From: Hygrophila difformis
Lineage: Eukaryota; Streptophyta; Magnoliopsida; Lamiales; Acanthaceae
Reading direction: 5' to 3'
Assembly (NCBI GenBank): GCA_030278955.1
Contig: JAOANR010000015.1
Span: forward strand, 17,703,073 to 17,767,072
Length of the DNA: 64,000 bases
A program made the position numbers and the translations under genes. Shown here in pieces: positions 22,643 through 34,451 of the stretch. A model generated the notes under the pieces. The model ran no database searches and was not told the origin of the DNA. It worked only from the letters and a program-made list of their open reading frames with translations. Within the stretch, counting starts at the first letter, position 1; every line of letters begins with the position of its first letter.

Positions 22643-25100
22643 ACTTGTTATGCTGAAATTTTAAATTTGTATATTTAACTTAATCCCATATTTATTTTAT
22701 TGTATCAGAGTCCATAAAATTAATCATAATTCCGTTATTATAATATTATTATAGTAGTGTGTGATGGAATTAATCTCATTATTTCTAAGCATGACTATTT
22801 AAACTAAAAAAAAAAATGATCAAAGATGCAAATGACGGATGAATGACGATGTAGTATTTAATGGGAGAATGTTGATTCTTGGTTCTTGGACAAATAAATT
22901 ATTAGCCATTGTAAATTTGAAAAACTTAAATGGATGAAGAACAAGGTACTTAATGGCATGTGCAACTTAAATGGATGAAGAACAAGATATCGTACGGGTA
23001 CTTAATGGCAGAATGTGCTACTTGGTCACTTGGACAATGATATGCAGCCAACCAAAATTATTGTTGTGAATTTTCAAAGCTTTATCATTTTGGAACAACC
23101 AAATTATTTAATATTATTGCCTACGCACAAAACAAAACCCAGACACTAAATGAATTTTATATATTAGCGATCGAATTTGAGATCGAAATTCGTTAGTTAC
23201 CGATGAATTTTATATATTATCGATCGAATTTGAGATCGGAATCCGTTAGTTACCACAGTTAGCGGCCGAAATCGTTAGGTACCATAATTTTAGCTACCAA
23301 ATTCACAATTTATTTTAAATTTGTATTTGTTTTACTTATTTTATACTATATTTGAATTAATATTTATTTTATTTCTGTTACTCCCTCCTTCCTATTATTT
23401 TAATATATTTATTTATTAAATGTGATGTGATGGATAGGTTTCGCGATTAATATTTAATTATTTTTTAAAATGGAAATGAAATAAAAATATTGGAACAGGA
23501 TAAAAAAGTAGGACATAAATAATGGCGCGGAATGAGTATTATTTATTTTAATTACATAAAATAAAAATATAATTAAAAAAATAGACCACCAGAATGAGAC
23601 ATTTCCACTTTTAGGCCATCGCGGCCTGCATTCCAGCCAAATGGCTTAAATTCGGGCCCGAAATCTTTCTTATCGCCCATTTTCCTAAATCAAAATATCG
23701 TGACCCAAAAGTGGAAGGACCTTCTTGTGGATAATTTTAGTTATTATCTCGAAAGAAATTAATTATGACACTGTAACGCCCCGAAAATTTAAAACCATTT
23801 TCGTGACGTCACCGCCGTATTAACTATTCTAAACTGTCGATCACTCAGCTTAGATAGTCAATACGAAGCGAGGTATAAATATAAACCTGTATCACAATCA
23901 AATAAATGCCAACAAAACAGTACATAACTCCAGGAACAGTACACGGCATATCCGGGCGACAAGCCCTGAAATAATGTAATGACATGGCCACACATCCAAT
24001 ACCATAAATAACCAATAAATAAATTATAGGTGACCCACCTATCACATTTAGGGAATAACAAATATTCTCATCAAAGATCAGGCAAAAGCATATAACATTT
24101 ATTCTAACAACAAATATAAGGAATGCAACCTAGCTAGTCCGCTCAACCCGAATCCCATCATCGTGCTCTGCGCTATCCATAGGAGGATCTATAAAACAGA
24201 CAACAGCAACAAGGTGTCAGTGTTGTACTGGAAAGGAATAGATATAGCAGGGGAAATGGGGGTACTTTAATAGTAATATTATGCTAATAATAATAACAAC
24301 AATAATAATAATAACAATATCTAAAGACATAAATAAATACAGGAATTAAACATCACACTGTCCCATACCGGTGCTTCAACCACTGCAATAAAAGATGCAT
24401 GATAAATGATGAGATGATATGTTATGACCTATAGTGTCTATCTACCCTAAATGCAACACAGAAGAATGTCTAGCGCGCATCCTAATACCAGGGCTGGCAT
24501 TCTTCCCCATTAAGGCTCCACCTCACCTTAATGGTCGGAAGAGATACCTACAGTGCCCCCGCCGCGAGCACTTCATGCATAATGGGTCAAGTGGACTTAC
24601 GGAGTGGCATCCCCAAGGATCGAACCACATCTAGCGGGTACTGGCCCAGAGCATCTCGCTCTCGAAAGCCTACATGCCCAGAACATAGTTCTCGAAAGCA
24701 TAAACACATAATCATCACAATAGGTATGCCCAAGATAATCAATAATCAAGTATGCGCAGTTTAACAACTCGAAAGCATAAACATGATATCTATATCCTCG
24801 AAAGCATAATATATCACCAATCATAATAATACTAAACGCATGCCCAATCTCATGACTCGAAAGCATAAATTCATAATCAATTCTTACAGAATCCGTCCAC
24901 CCGGCCTTCCCTAATTTCCAAGGCAAGATCGCAAGGAATCCGATCACACGGAAGATCCCAATCTAAGGCAACATGATTATACGCAGGGAATCCATACACA
25001 CGAGAGTTGCCAATCTAAGGCAACAATAGACTAATATAATGATAGTCTATTCCTAAGTTCATGACCTAACCCCTATCAAAATGCTATTCTAACCCTTGCC
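21725..25100 (+). repeat. Left arm of the large inverted duplication
   Basis: Covers the end of the old LTR fragment, the AT-rich flank and the first 1.3 kb of the Gyp3 LTR. Its reverse complement is 48,195-60,255 once Cop2 is removed (about 3.35 kb on each side). Near the inner end, coordinates pair as x and 73,295 minus x. Arm divergence looks like a few percent by eye. Confidence 0.9.
22643..23771. other. AT-rich flank with a duplicated AGCGATCGAATTTGAGATCG segment
   Basis: No gene seen. At 23,147-23,260 a segment of about 55 bp is repeated in tandem (GAATTTTATATATTA then CGATCGAATTTGAGATCG and GTTAGTTACC). At about 22,923-23,030 a shorter segment (AACTTAAATGGATGAAGAAC and GTACTTAATGGCA) is also duplicated. 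The stretch next to Gyp3 (23,577-23,766) is less AT-rich. All of it is present inverted at 49,523-49,716 and 58,430-59,344. The five bases GACAC before 23,772 would be the Gyp3 target copy. Confidence 0.7.
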
Positions 25101-26020
25101 TTTGTTATAAATTTTCAAAGCTTCCTTTATTTGTCTTCAAACTCCCAATGCTTCACGAGCGATTCCTATACAAAAATATTATCATAAGAATTTAAATAAT
25201 TCTAACAACACCAACACATTCATCTCCTCCTATCTCCAATTCAACATCCACCTCCAATCCTCTTCATCAAACCCACAAAGCAAACCATCCACCATTACAC
25301 CATTTAATCCACCAACTCCCAATAACAAAGAACAAGATCAAATACCCAAATACAATTCTAAATATTCAAGAATAATAACTAACATGTTCAAGAATCACAC
25401 TAATAAGAACTTCTCATTCTATTTAATCAAATATATATAAAGAGCCCACATATATAAGAACTCAGCAACTTAAATAATTGAGTAAAGGATCAACTAACTT
25501 TTAGAATACCATAACAAGAACATATTCATGATGTTGCACACTTGAGTCCATAACAAATTTAATCCATCTAAACCGAACTCACATACTTTAGCAATTCAAG
25601 TAATCAATACATCAATCCATAAATCCTCCAAATCATATTTCTACACTAACCATTTTAACTATTCAAGAATCCCAATATTCAACAATAACAATTTAGCTAC
25701 TCGAAAGATACCAATTAAAAATCCTTTCCAAACACTTTAATAAAGCACTCCAAGAATACAAATTAATTTAACCACATGTTAACATGATCAATTAAATTCA
25801 TTTATCCTTTAACTAGCATATCAACACTTGTATAGTAACCAAGTAGCACAAGAATAGCATAATAACATTTAAACAAGGACTTCACTATAACACTTTAAAT
25901 TCCATTAAAACATTTAAATCAAGATTGCTCAATAATCGCTTACCCATAAAATCCAAACTTAAAGCTAACAAAACCAAGACTTGAATCCCCTTTTAATACT
26001 TAAAAGATAAACTTCTTCTC
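23772..26020 (-). repeat. Gyp3 3' LTR, first part
   Basis: From TGTAACGCCCCG to the Cop1 insertion, probably continuing after Cop1 at 45,708. Its middle resembles the Gyp1 LTR (blocks around CCGGTGCTTCAACCAC and AGTGCCCCCGCCGCG). It has five or six copies of CTCGAAAGCATAA-type motifs at 24,658-24,870. From 25,101 onward the sequence is AT-rich and lies outside the inverted duplication. The frames here have no domain and recur inverted at 48,202-49,522. Confidence 0.75.
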
Positions 26021-26705
26021 TGTTAATACATTGTGTTGACAACCTAACTATGTACTTTTCATAGAGATGATCTACAGATTTTAGCACATTCCAATAACAA
26101 CGACAGACAGTTACCTCTGCTGAAGTTCATTTGTATTTTGTTATTTAAGTTGCAGAGTCTGTAATCGAGATATAGTTTACACTTAGAAGTATTTTCATTC
26201 TTTAGATTACAGAAAGTTAGAGAGAGAGAGAGTCTTTTGAATGTTCTTCAAGATTTGATTGTATATTTTGTGAAGAACCGTGTATCAAGAAAGAGTTTAC
26301 ATCGATGATATCTGGAGGTATTTGAGCGTTCTACAATTCAAAGAATCTGGAGCAATCCGGTGAAGAGATGGAAGTCATAGGCGAATGACGGACTGAGATC
26401 CTGCCTTGAAGATTGCAATTAGGGGAGTCCCTGCAGACGTGTTGAGGGGGAGTTCCAACGACGTCTGCTCAACTAGGTTTGTTCATCTAGTGTTGAGGTT
26501 GATCTTGAGTTAGGTTTTGGATAGTGAGTCTGTGTTCGTGATTTTCAGTCTAGTGGAGTCACCTGGATTGGTATCCCCCAGACGTAGGTCGCAAGACCGA
26601 ACTGGGTCATCAAATTGTTTGTGTTCATTTACTGCTTTCATATCTGCGTAGTTAGAACACACCGTAAACAACCGTAACTGAATCTTGACTATTAAAGGAC
26701 CAATA
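26021..26705 (+). repeat. Cop1 5' LTR
   Basis: Begins TGTTAATACATTG. Its end lies between 26,702 (CA) and 26,705. It pairs with 45,027-45,707 with about a dozen differences, including the length of a GA repeat near 26,222-26,234. Confidence 0.9.
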
Positions 26706-26707
26706 AA

Positions 26708-26720
26708 TTGGTATCAGAGC
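26708..26720 (+). promoter_or_regulatory. Cop1 primer-binding site
   Basis: TTGGTATCAGAGC just after the 5' LTR, complementary to the 3' end of initiator methionine tRNA. Confidence 0.95.
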
Positions 26721-26770
26721 GAGTTCTCTAACGTAACTGAGAAAATCCATTCATTCAAGATTCAAGAATC

Positions 26771-29700
26771 ATGAGTCGAGAAGGAGCGTCTAACACTCGT
26801 CCGCCATTGTTCGATGGAAATGATTATGCCTATTGGAAAGCTAGGATGCGGAATTATCTTTTGGCACAGGGAGATGGTGTTTGGGATTCAGTCTTGGAGC
26901 CATGGACTCAGCCAACAAGAACTGTTCGAACTGGAGAAGGAGAAACAACCAAAACAACGATTCGACCGGCAACCAATGCCGAACTCACACAGGCCGAGAG
27001 GACTGCAAGATCAGCGAACTACACAGCTCTCAACGCTATCAGTGGTGCTATGGATGAAGCGCAATTCAGAATGATCGCTAATTGTACATCTGCCTATGAA
27101 GCTTGGAATTTCTTGGAGACTCAACATGAAGGTTCTGAGGATGTCAAGACAACCCGTCTACAGCGCATTGAATCGATCTTTGACAGTTTGAGAATGACGA
27201 ATGATGAGGATATCACATCATATTTTGGAAGATTTCAAGATATCGTTAATCAGGCCACAGCTCTTGGTATGACTTTTGAAGGATTAAAGCTTGTGAGGAA
27301 TTTTCTTAGGACTGTTTCTAAGAAATACTCTGCAAAAGTGGCAGCTCTTGAAGAAGTTGAGAAGATCAAGACAATGTCCTTGAGGGAATTGGTTGGTATT
27401 CTTCAAACTTATGAAATCAATCATTTAGCCTCAGAAAAATCGCACAAGAACATTGCATTCAAAGCCGAAGATGAACCTGCTGATGATTTTAAGGAAGAAG
27501 TTTCTTTACTATCCAAAAGGATTGGAAAGATCCTTCAGAATAAGCATTTCAAGAAGTTTCAGAAGAAAAATCGTAGTTCTGACAACCCAGTGACAACGGA
27601 GAAGCAGAACAACAGATTTGAAAAGAAATCTGATAAGAAGTTCAGAAAATTCAAGAAGGACAAAGATGTTGATAAGTCTGATAAATCTTCTGAGATGATA
27701 TGTTTTGAATGTGAAGGAAAAGGCCATGTGAGAGCTGAATGTCCTACTGCTAAGAAGAAGAGATGGAAAGCACTTCAAGCCACTTTGAGTGATGAGTCTG
27801 AAGTTGAAGCTGAGGATGAACAATCAAGTGATGATGAGGATGTTGTTGCGTTTGTGACAAGAGAAGCCAGTCCTACCCCTTCCACAGGTAACTCTGAGTC
27901 AATACAGTTAATTACTGACATTTCTTCTATTGTTACAGCTGAACCAGGTAGTCTCTATAAAGAACTAGTTGATATCTATGAAGAACTCAAAGAGGAGTAT
28001 GATGAAGCTGTACAGGGGAATGAGCAGTTGTCAAAACAACTCACTGACATCCGTCTGACTTTGGATAAAGCAGAAACTGAAAAGCTTAAGGCTATTGATG
28101 ATTTGAAAGTTCTTAAGGGAAAGTATGATGAAGTGAAGCTTCAGATTACTACTGTGACCAAAGAGAAGGAATCATTCAGAGAGGAATCTATTAAATTGAA
28201 AATACGAGTTGCTGACTTGGAGAAGATGACCAAAGGGAAAGGAAAACTAGATGAAGTTCTGTCCATTGGAAAGAACTACAGAGACATGACTGGAATTGGG
28301 TACAAGAATCAAGCATCTACTGGAAAAAGACTATTTGTTAGTGGTGGAAATCTGAATGCTGAAGCAAATTCACTGACACATCAGGATGTTCCTACATCAC
28401 CCAAACGACGAAGAGACTGTCTCTATTGCAGCTTACCTGGTCACACAGCTGAAACTTGCATGAGAATTGTTCGTGATCTCATGAATGGTCGCCCAGTGGT
28501 CTGGCCCCATGAAGATTTAAAGAAAAAGATCAGAATTCAAATGGAGTGGGTGCCTAAGAGAAAGGAGAGTCAATGCCTCGTTGTTCTATCATCACAGCAA
28601 CAACCACGGCCCAAAAAATGGTATTTTGATTCAGGTTGTTCAAGGCATATGACAGGTAGTAAGGAGATTCTAAATAACTTTACAGATAAAGATTGTGGAG
28701 ATGTGGTTTTTGGTGATGGTGCTAGAAGCAAAATCACTGGTTATGGTAATGTAAAGGATGGTGAACTTTCTAAACTTTCTAAAATTTATCATGTTGAAGG
28801 GCTTACTACTAATCTCATTTCAATTAGTCAATTATGTGATGAAGATTCCCTTGTTATTTTTAATAAGCATTTTTGTCAAGTATTTGATTGCAGGAGAGAT
28901 AACATCATGACAAGCAAACGATCAAAGAACAATTGCTATACTTTGGAAGCTAATCTGGCACAAGCACTTGTAAGCAAGGATGATCTCACAAACTTATGGC
29001 ACAAAAGGCTTGGACATCTCAACTATCAAACTATGTACAAACTAAGTTGTTCAGCCGCTGTTAGAGGTCTGCCAAAACTACAGAATAACAAAGACCTTGC
29101 TTGTAAGGATTGTTCAAAAGGAAAGCAAACCCGAGCTCAACATAAGAAGACTAATGGAGTCTCTACAGATCATTGCTTAGAACTAATTCATATGGATCTT
29201 ATGGGTCCAACAGAAACTGAAAGCCTAAATGGCAAAAGGTATGTTTTAGTTTGTGTTGATGATTTTTCGAGATTCACTTGGGTATGTTTTCTCAGGAGCA
29301 AAGATGCAGCCTTCCAACACTTTGAAAAGCTAAGCCTGAAGTTGATGAATGAAAAACAAACCAAAATCCAAAGGATCCGTTCTGATCATGGACGCGAGTT
29401 TGAGAATCAGGAGTTTGAACTTTTCTGCAACAACCATGGAATTTTTCATGAGTACTCTGCCCCAAAGACACCTCAACAGAACGGGATTCCTGAAAGGAAG
29501 AATAGAACACTTCAAGAGATGGCTCGTTCAATGCTACATGCTAGTGCTATTGGCAAGTCATTTTGGGCTGAAGCAATTCACACAGCATGTCACATCATCA
29601 ATCGTGTGTTGTTGAGACCTCACACTAACAACACTCCATATCAAATCTGGAATGGTAAAACTCCTACTGTTAAATATTTTCATATTTTTGGATGTAAATG

Positions 29701-30067
29701 TTTTGTCTACAGGGATAGAGAGCAAATTAAGAAGTTTGATGCTAGAGCTGAGGAAGGTTGGTTTTTGGGATATTCTAACAATTCTAGAGCTTATCGAGTT
29801 TATTTGATTCAATCCAGAAAGGTTACTGAATCAGTAAATGTTCTATTTGAGGATAAGTATGCCTTACCTAGAAAGGATGATGATGATATTGTTCCTAGTA
29901 CTGATACTGCCTCAGACAACACTGATGTTGGTACATCCAGTCAACAACAGTCTGAAGGAATAGTCATTGATGATGAAGGAGATGCTGATCATGAAGAAAA
30001 CTTAGAGGATGCTGATTTAAGTTCTAAAGATTTATATCTGATAAGAGAAGAGGTCCAAGGACTCTAA
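26771..30067 (+). CDS. Cop1 Gag - protease - integrase
   Basis: 1,098 codons from the ATG at 26,771, 50 bp after the primer site. Order: Gag core (RPPLFDGNDYAYWKARM at residues 12-28), a Lys-rich zone, zinc knuckle CFECEGKGHVRAEC (about 311), an acidic stretch and a coiled-coil-like region (about 390-490), a second knuckle CLYCSLPGHTAETC (about 550), protease WYFDSGCSRHMTG (about 617), then integrase with HKRLGHLN and CKDCSKGK (zinc-binding), MDLMGP, SDHGREF and Glu in PERKNR (D, D-35-E). The PER variant replaces the more usual VER. The frame stops at 30,065-30,067 after a frameshift near 30,030-30,045, before the RT domain. This three-domain part looks intact. Confidence 0.9.
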   Translation: MSREGASNTRPPLFDGNDYAYWKARMRNYLLAQGDGVWDSVLEPWTQPTRTVRTGEGETTKTTIRPATNAELTQAERTARSANYTALNAISGAMDEAQFRMIANCTSAYEAWNFLETQHEGSEDVKTTRLQRIESIFDSLRMTNDEDITSYFGRFQDIVNQATALGMTFEGLKLVRNFLRTVSKKYSAKVAALEEVEKIKTMSLRELVGILQTYEINHLASEKSHKNIAFKAEDEPADDFKEEVSLLSKRIGKILQNKHFKKFQKKNRSSDNPVTTEKQNNRFEKKSDKKFRKFKKDKDVDKSDKSSEMICFECEGKGHVRAECPTAKKKRWKALQATLSDESEVEAEDEQSSDDEDVVAFVTREASPTPSTGNSESIQLITDISSIVTAEPGSLYKELVDIYEELKEEYDEAVQGNEQLSKQLTDIRLTLDKAETEKLKAIDDLKVLKGKYDEVKLQITTVTKEKESFREESIKLKIRVADLEKMTKGKGKLDEVLSIGKNYRDMTGIGYKNQASTGKRLFVSGGNLNAEANSLTHQDVPTSPKRRRDCLYCSLPGHTAETCMRIVRDLMNGRPVVWPHEDLKKKIRIQMEWVPKRKESQCLVVLSSQQQPRPKKWYFDSGCSRHMTGSKEILNNFTDKDCGDVVFGDGARSKITGYGNVKDGELSKLSKIYHVEGLTTNLISISQLCDEDSLVIFNKHFCQVFDCRRDNIMTSKRSKNNCYTLEANLAQALVSKDDLTNLWHKRLGHLNYQTMYKLSCSAAVRGLPKLQNNKDLACKDCSKGKQTRAQHKKTNGVSTDHCLELIHMDLMGPTETESLNGKRYVLVCVDDFSRFTWVCFLRSKDAAFQHFEKLSLKLMNEKQTKIQRIRSDHGREFENQEFELFCNNHGIFHEYSAPKTPQQNGIPERKNRTLQEMARSMLHASAIGKSFWAEAIHTACHIINRVLLRPHTNNTPYQIWNGKTPTVKYFHIFGCKCFVYRDREQIKKFDARAEEGWFLGYSNNSRAYRVYLIQSRKVTESVNVLFEDKYALPRKDDDDIVPSTDTASDNTDVGTSSQQQSEGIVIDDEGDADHEENLEDADLSSKDLYLIREEVQGL

Positions 30068-30794
30068 AGCATCACTCACAGCAAGATATTATAGGTGATC
30101 CTAGTGCTCAAAGACTGACTAGAAGCAAGAAGGTAATTACAAAGAATTAGCTGGATTAAACTGCTTTATATCTAGAGTGGAACCTAAGAATGTTTCAGAA
30201 GCTCTTAAAGACGAATATTGGATAGCAGCCATGCAAGATGAGTTGATCCAGTTTCAAAGGAATGATGTTTGGGAGTTGGTAGAACAACCACAGAACATCA
30301 ATGTTATTGGTACAAAATGGGTCTTTAGGAATAAGACTGATGAGCAAGGGAACATTATAAGGAATAATGCTCGCCTAGTAGCTCAAGGTTTCACACAAAT
30401 AGAAGGTTTGGATTATGGTGAAACGTTCGCACCTGTTGCAAGGATGGAAGCTGTTCGAATTTTATTAGCATTTGCATGCTCTATGGATTTTAAGTTGTAT
30501 CAATTGGATATCAAAACAGCTTTCTTAAATGGGAAGATCAAAGAAGAGATCTTTGTGGCACAGCCTGCTGGTTTCGAAGATCCATCTAGACCATATCATG
30601 TATATCGAGTGAAGGGTGCACTTTATGGACTAAAGCAAGCTCCTAGAGCTTGGTATGATCGATTGTCTTCATTTCTCATTTATAATGGTTATAAGAGGGG
30701 AGAAGCTGATAAGACGATGTTTGTAAAGCATGAAGACAACCACTTCATAATTGCTCAGGTATATGTTGATGATATTATTTTTGGAGTGACGTAA
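30068..30794 (+). pseudogene. pol: Cop1 reverse transcriptase, N-terminal part
   Basis: After the shift out of the first frame, 30,043 to about 30,130 reads in a second frame (GPRTLKHHS..., matching the Cop2 linker). From about 30,135 it reads in a third frame, which contains the RT start (EYWIAAMQDEL, TKWVFRNK), the conserved LYQLDIKTAFLNG and the catalytic YVDDIIFG. The frame stops with TAA at 30,792-30,794 directly after the YVDD box. Two frameshifts and one nonsense codon therefore separate RT from integrase and from its own C-terminus. Confidence 0.9.
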
Positions 30795-31526
30795 GAACAT
30801 CTCAGAAACAACTTTGTTAAAGCCATGCAGTCTGAGTTTGAAATGAGCATATTAGGAGAGTTGACTCACTTCTTAGGACTACAAGTGAAGCAACTGAAAG
30901 ATGGGATGTTTCTTAGTCAGGAGAAGTATGCACGAAATATGCTAAAGAGATTTAAGTTGGAAGATAGTAAGGTTGCTAGGACTCCTCAAGGTCAACAACA
31001 GAAACTCTCAAAGGATGATCAAGGAGCAAGTGTAGATCAGAAATTATATAGAAGTATGATTGGCAGTTTACTTTACTTAACAGCTACTAGACCAGACATA
31101 TCTTTTAGCACGGGATTTTGTGCTAGATTTCAAGCAAATCCTAAGGAAGTGCATTTGAAAGCTGTTAAACATATCATGAGATATGTGAAAGGAACTATTG
31201 GATTAGGGATTTGGTTTTCTAAAAGATCAAGTTTGGATTTGATAGGGTTCACAGATTCGGATTGGGCTGGATGTTGTGATGACAGACAGTCAACAACGGG
31301 AGGCTGTTTTTATCTAGGGAATAACCTTGTATGTTGGTTTTCTAGAAAGCAGAACATAGTTGCACTTTCTACAGCGGAAGCCGAGTATATAGCTGCAACT
31401 TGCTGCTGCTCACAATTGATGTGGATGAAACAAGTTTTGAGTGATTATGGGATCAAGAAGGATGACTTCAAGGTTTATTGCGACAATACAAGTGCTATTA
31501 AAATCTCAAAGAACCCCGTTCTACAT
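30795..31526 (+). pseudogene. pol: Cop1 RT C-terminus and RNase H, cut by Gyp4
   Basis: Same frame as the YVDD part. It contains GELTHFLGLQVKQ, SMIGSLLYLTATRPDI, the RNase H residues FTDSDWAG, the LSTAEAEYIAA helix and CDNTSAIKISKNP. It is broken within the RNase H end by Gyp4 at 31,526/31,527. The downstream remainder is 42,624-42,803. RNase H would remove the RNA template during cDNA synthesis. Confidence 0.9.
31522..31526. repeat. Gyp4 target-site duplication, left copy
   Basis: TACAT, repeated at 42,619-42,623 after the 3' LTR. Joining across the two copies restores the Cop1 RNase H reading order, which confirms the insertion point. Confidence 0.95.
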
Positions 31527-34094
31527 TGTAATACCCGTGAATTTTCCATCATAAAATAAAACAATATAATAAATAAATGAATCCAGCAAATAAATAAATA
31601 AATAAAGATAAGGAAATGAGAAATGAGATTTTAACTTAAAAAGGAATTAAAGGAATTTAATTAAATAGAAAAAAGGTAAATAAATTGTACACCGAAACCC
31701 GACACTAATGAACTCAAGGATTCGAGTCCAAAACATCCAATTAGACCTGAGAATAAATTTAGAGAGAAAGTAGAAACCCGAATATACCCCGGAAATCGGA
31801 ATTCGGGAGCATAGAGGGATAGAAACCCGAAAGAGAGGCGGAAAAGCACGACGGATCACACGACCCGCCCGGACCGAAGTCCAGGCGAGTGTCGCGCGGT
31901 GGCCGCGCGGTCAAACAAGGGAGAGCGCGCCACGACCGCGCCACACGACAGATTCGCCCGTTGCGTGAATCTCTCGCCCGAACGCGGATTTTTCGACTTT
32001 CGGTTGAACATCTCTCGACCCAAGACCTTTAGGTCAGATGTTGGACGCCCTAGGGCTTGGGAAATCTATAAATAAACCCCTTGGGAGCCCCGAACAAGTT
32101 TACAAAACCCTACAACCTTCTATACATTCGAAACCCTAAATCCGGAGTCATCGGAGGCACGAAACCAAGACGAACGCTGTTGGACGAATTTTTCTACAGA
32201 TCTCCATAGTCGTGGTAAGTCTCGATCCAATCTTTATTCAATAAACGATTCGAAAACGAATCTTAATCATCTCCTTTTTCTTTCTATACCCCGTATTGGA
32301 TCTAGATCGTAGAACCCGACGAACGGAGACGAGAAAAGGTGGACGGGAAGCCACGCCTTTGAATAGACGGTCCCGGACGTTCATAAACTCCGTAAGTTAA
32401 CTCTTACATGGTTTTGGGATGAATTAAAACATTCAAACTAAAAGATTATCAAGAAATCGAAAATCTGTCAATTTATACTTTCTACCGACGCAACAGATTT
32501 GGTGAATTTTTCTGAACCTTAAAACGAACTCAAACGGAAAAACTTAAAACACGAAAAACGTTCCTAAGACTTAGATCTAGCTACTGTAAAATGTTGAGAA
32601 TTTTTGGAGTTGATTTGATATGTGAAAACCCACCGAAACCGAGCTGTTTGAATCTAGATCTTGAAATCTTGAACAGAATTTAGGAATGATCTTGATCACG
32701 TTTTTGACATAGGATCTAGACTGTTTTAGATCTTTGGCCGAACATGAAAGTCGTAGATAATTGTCTTAAGATGATCTCTGTCAAATTTCATCAAATTTGG
32801 AGTTGAATTGCTATGGTAGAATTCGAAATCTTTAAACTGTGATACATTAAATTCGGACAGATTTGGTCTTCTGCGAAAATTGGTGATTTTGACCTATTTA
32901 GGTATCTCGGATTGAAAAAGTTAAAACACGAAAGTTGTAGATCTTGACGTTTCTGAGTCAGATATGAAATTTGGAATTTTTGGAACTAAATCTGATTTTT
33001 GACGAATTTTGGAGTAAACTGTGGTTTACCGGAAACAAAATCTTGAAATCTTGTTGAAACATGGAATTAACCTTTAGGGTTGAAACGAGTTGAGATACTA
33101 TTTTTAAATAAATAAAATTGAAGTCAGATTTTAAAAATTAAATCCCCTTACAAACTTGATAAATTAAAATTAGGGGTGAGTGCTCTGCAGGGTGCCCCCT
33201 AACGATTCACTTCGTGCCGTAATGGACGATGGCGACCCCGCGCGCTAAACTTGAAATGTGATATTGCCAAAATGGCAAAATATAGAGCCTACACTCTCGT
33301 GAATATCCGTATGGGTTTCCCGAGGCTCCGGAGTGGTACTGGGTATGGCTGATACGGTTGCGGCCGCCGGGCTACCGGCTAAACTTGTTGACATCGCGAT
33401 GCTATCGTGAAACTTTGAAATACCAAATCGGGAATGTAATGGGGATTCTAAATTAAATTAAATTAGATTAAATTATGTTGTTGTCCAATTAAATTATTTA
33501 AATGCTTTATTTAAATTATGGCTATTATCTTAAACCATGCGATATGTGTTATTAAGTAGAGCCCTGAGATAAATTATGCTATTGGATAGTTGATTAGATG
33601 AAATTAAATATTATGTTACTATCATGCTTTTAGTAAGTTATTCAATTAATGGCTTTTAAACCCTACGATCATGCATGTGTTAACTTACTCAGCAAATTTG
33701 CTGACCAAACCGTTTTTATTCCTTTTCTTACAGAATATGTGGAATGAGCATGTGTGAGCACGAATCATGCATGGGATTTTGGGAAATGTTATTTTGCTTT
33801 TAAATTCGTATTTTAGATTATATTATGAACGGGCCTGTTTAACCCGTGTTTTGGCCATGTTGGCCCTTTTTATATTTTCCGCTGCGATACTGTACTAAAC
33901 AAAATATTTCCGCTGCGCTATGCTATTATTATGTTCGAATTATATTGTATGGGCTATTTTGAATGATTTAAATATTTTTAAATACTGCAATACCTAGCCT
34001 TGCATCTCTTTAGTAAGCTCGGAGAAACCGTGTCTTACTAGGGAGATGTGGCGGTGACATCCCGACCTGGGTGACCAAAAACCGGGGTGTTACA
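31527..34094 (+). repeat. Gyp4 5' LTR (2,568 bp)
   Basis: TGTAATACCCGTG to CCGGGGTGTTACA. TATAAATA at 32,067-32,074 is the likely promoter TATA box. GTAAGT at 32,215-32,220 and again at 32,392-32,397 could be splice donors. The hairpin at 33,690-33,703 and the TTTTCTTACAG at 33,723-33,733 resemble an acceptor region. The short reverse frames (31,647-31,944) recur in the 3' LTR and are not genes. Confidence 0.95.
33690..33703 (+). promoter_or_regulatory. Perfect LTR hairpin/palindrome before an acceptor-like TTACAG
   Basis: CAGCAAATTTGCTG is a perfect palindrome preceded by TTACT, with a pyrimidine-rich stretch ending in CAG at 33,731-33,733. The copy in the 3' LTR is at 42,214-42,227. Other Gypsy LTRs have CAGTAC/GTACTG or CAGTAT/ATACTG at the same place, so pairing is kept while the bases change. 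Confidence 0.6.
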
Positions 34095-34096
34095 AG

Positions 34097-34110
34097 TTAG
34101 TATCAGAGCC
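34097..34110 (+). promoter_or_regulatory. Gyp4 primer-binding site
   Basis: TTAGTATCAGAGCC, 2 nt after the 5' LTR. It differs at one position from the usual TTGGTATCAGAGCC (TAG for TGG), so priming by initiator Met tRNA would carry a mismatch. Confidence 0.85.
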
Positions 34111-34317
34111 CGGCAATTTTTTTTTAAAAAACTATTATTTTTAAACCATTATTATTTTTAAACTACTATTAGTATTTTGACTATTATTTTAAATTTAAAG
34201 TATTATTTCCATGGAAAATTTTTATTTTAAAACCCATGGAAAAATATATATATATGTGGTGCATTAAATTATTATTGGGGGGAATCATCATTTGCATTTG
34301 CATATTGCATCTCTTCG

Positions 34318-34428
34318 ATGAACTTAGAATCTTGGCGAAACTTGAACTTAGAATCTTGGCGAATTGAACCTAGAATCTTGGCGAATTGAACTTAGAATCT
34401 TGGCGAATATTAACTTAGATCTCTTGCT
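34318..34428 (+). repeat. Short tandem repeat in the Gyp4 leader
   Basis: Four units of GAACTTAGAATCTTGGCGAA, spaced 19-24 bp, and a fifth partial unit (TAACTTAGATCTCTTG), just before the small leader ORF. Confidence 0.9.
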
Positions 34429-34451
34429 TGCGCTAGATGGCTAGTTAAGAC

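Noticed and set aside
24434..24947. Frames in the Gyp3 LTR that recur inverted at 48,348-48,861
   Set aside because: Their conservation only reflects the inverted duplication; open on both strands, no domains.
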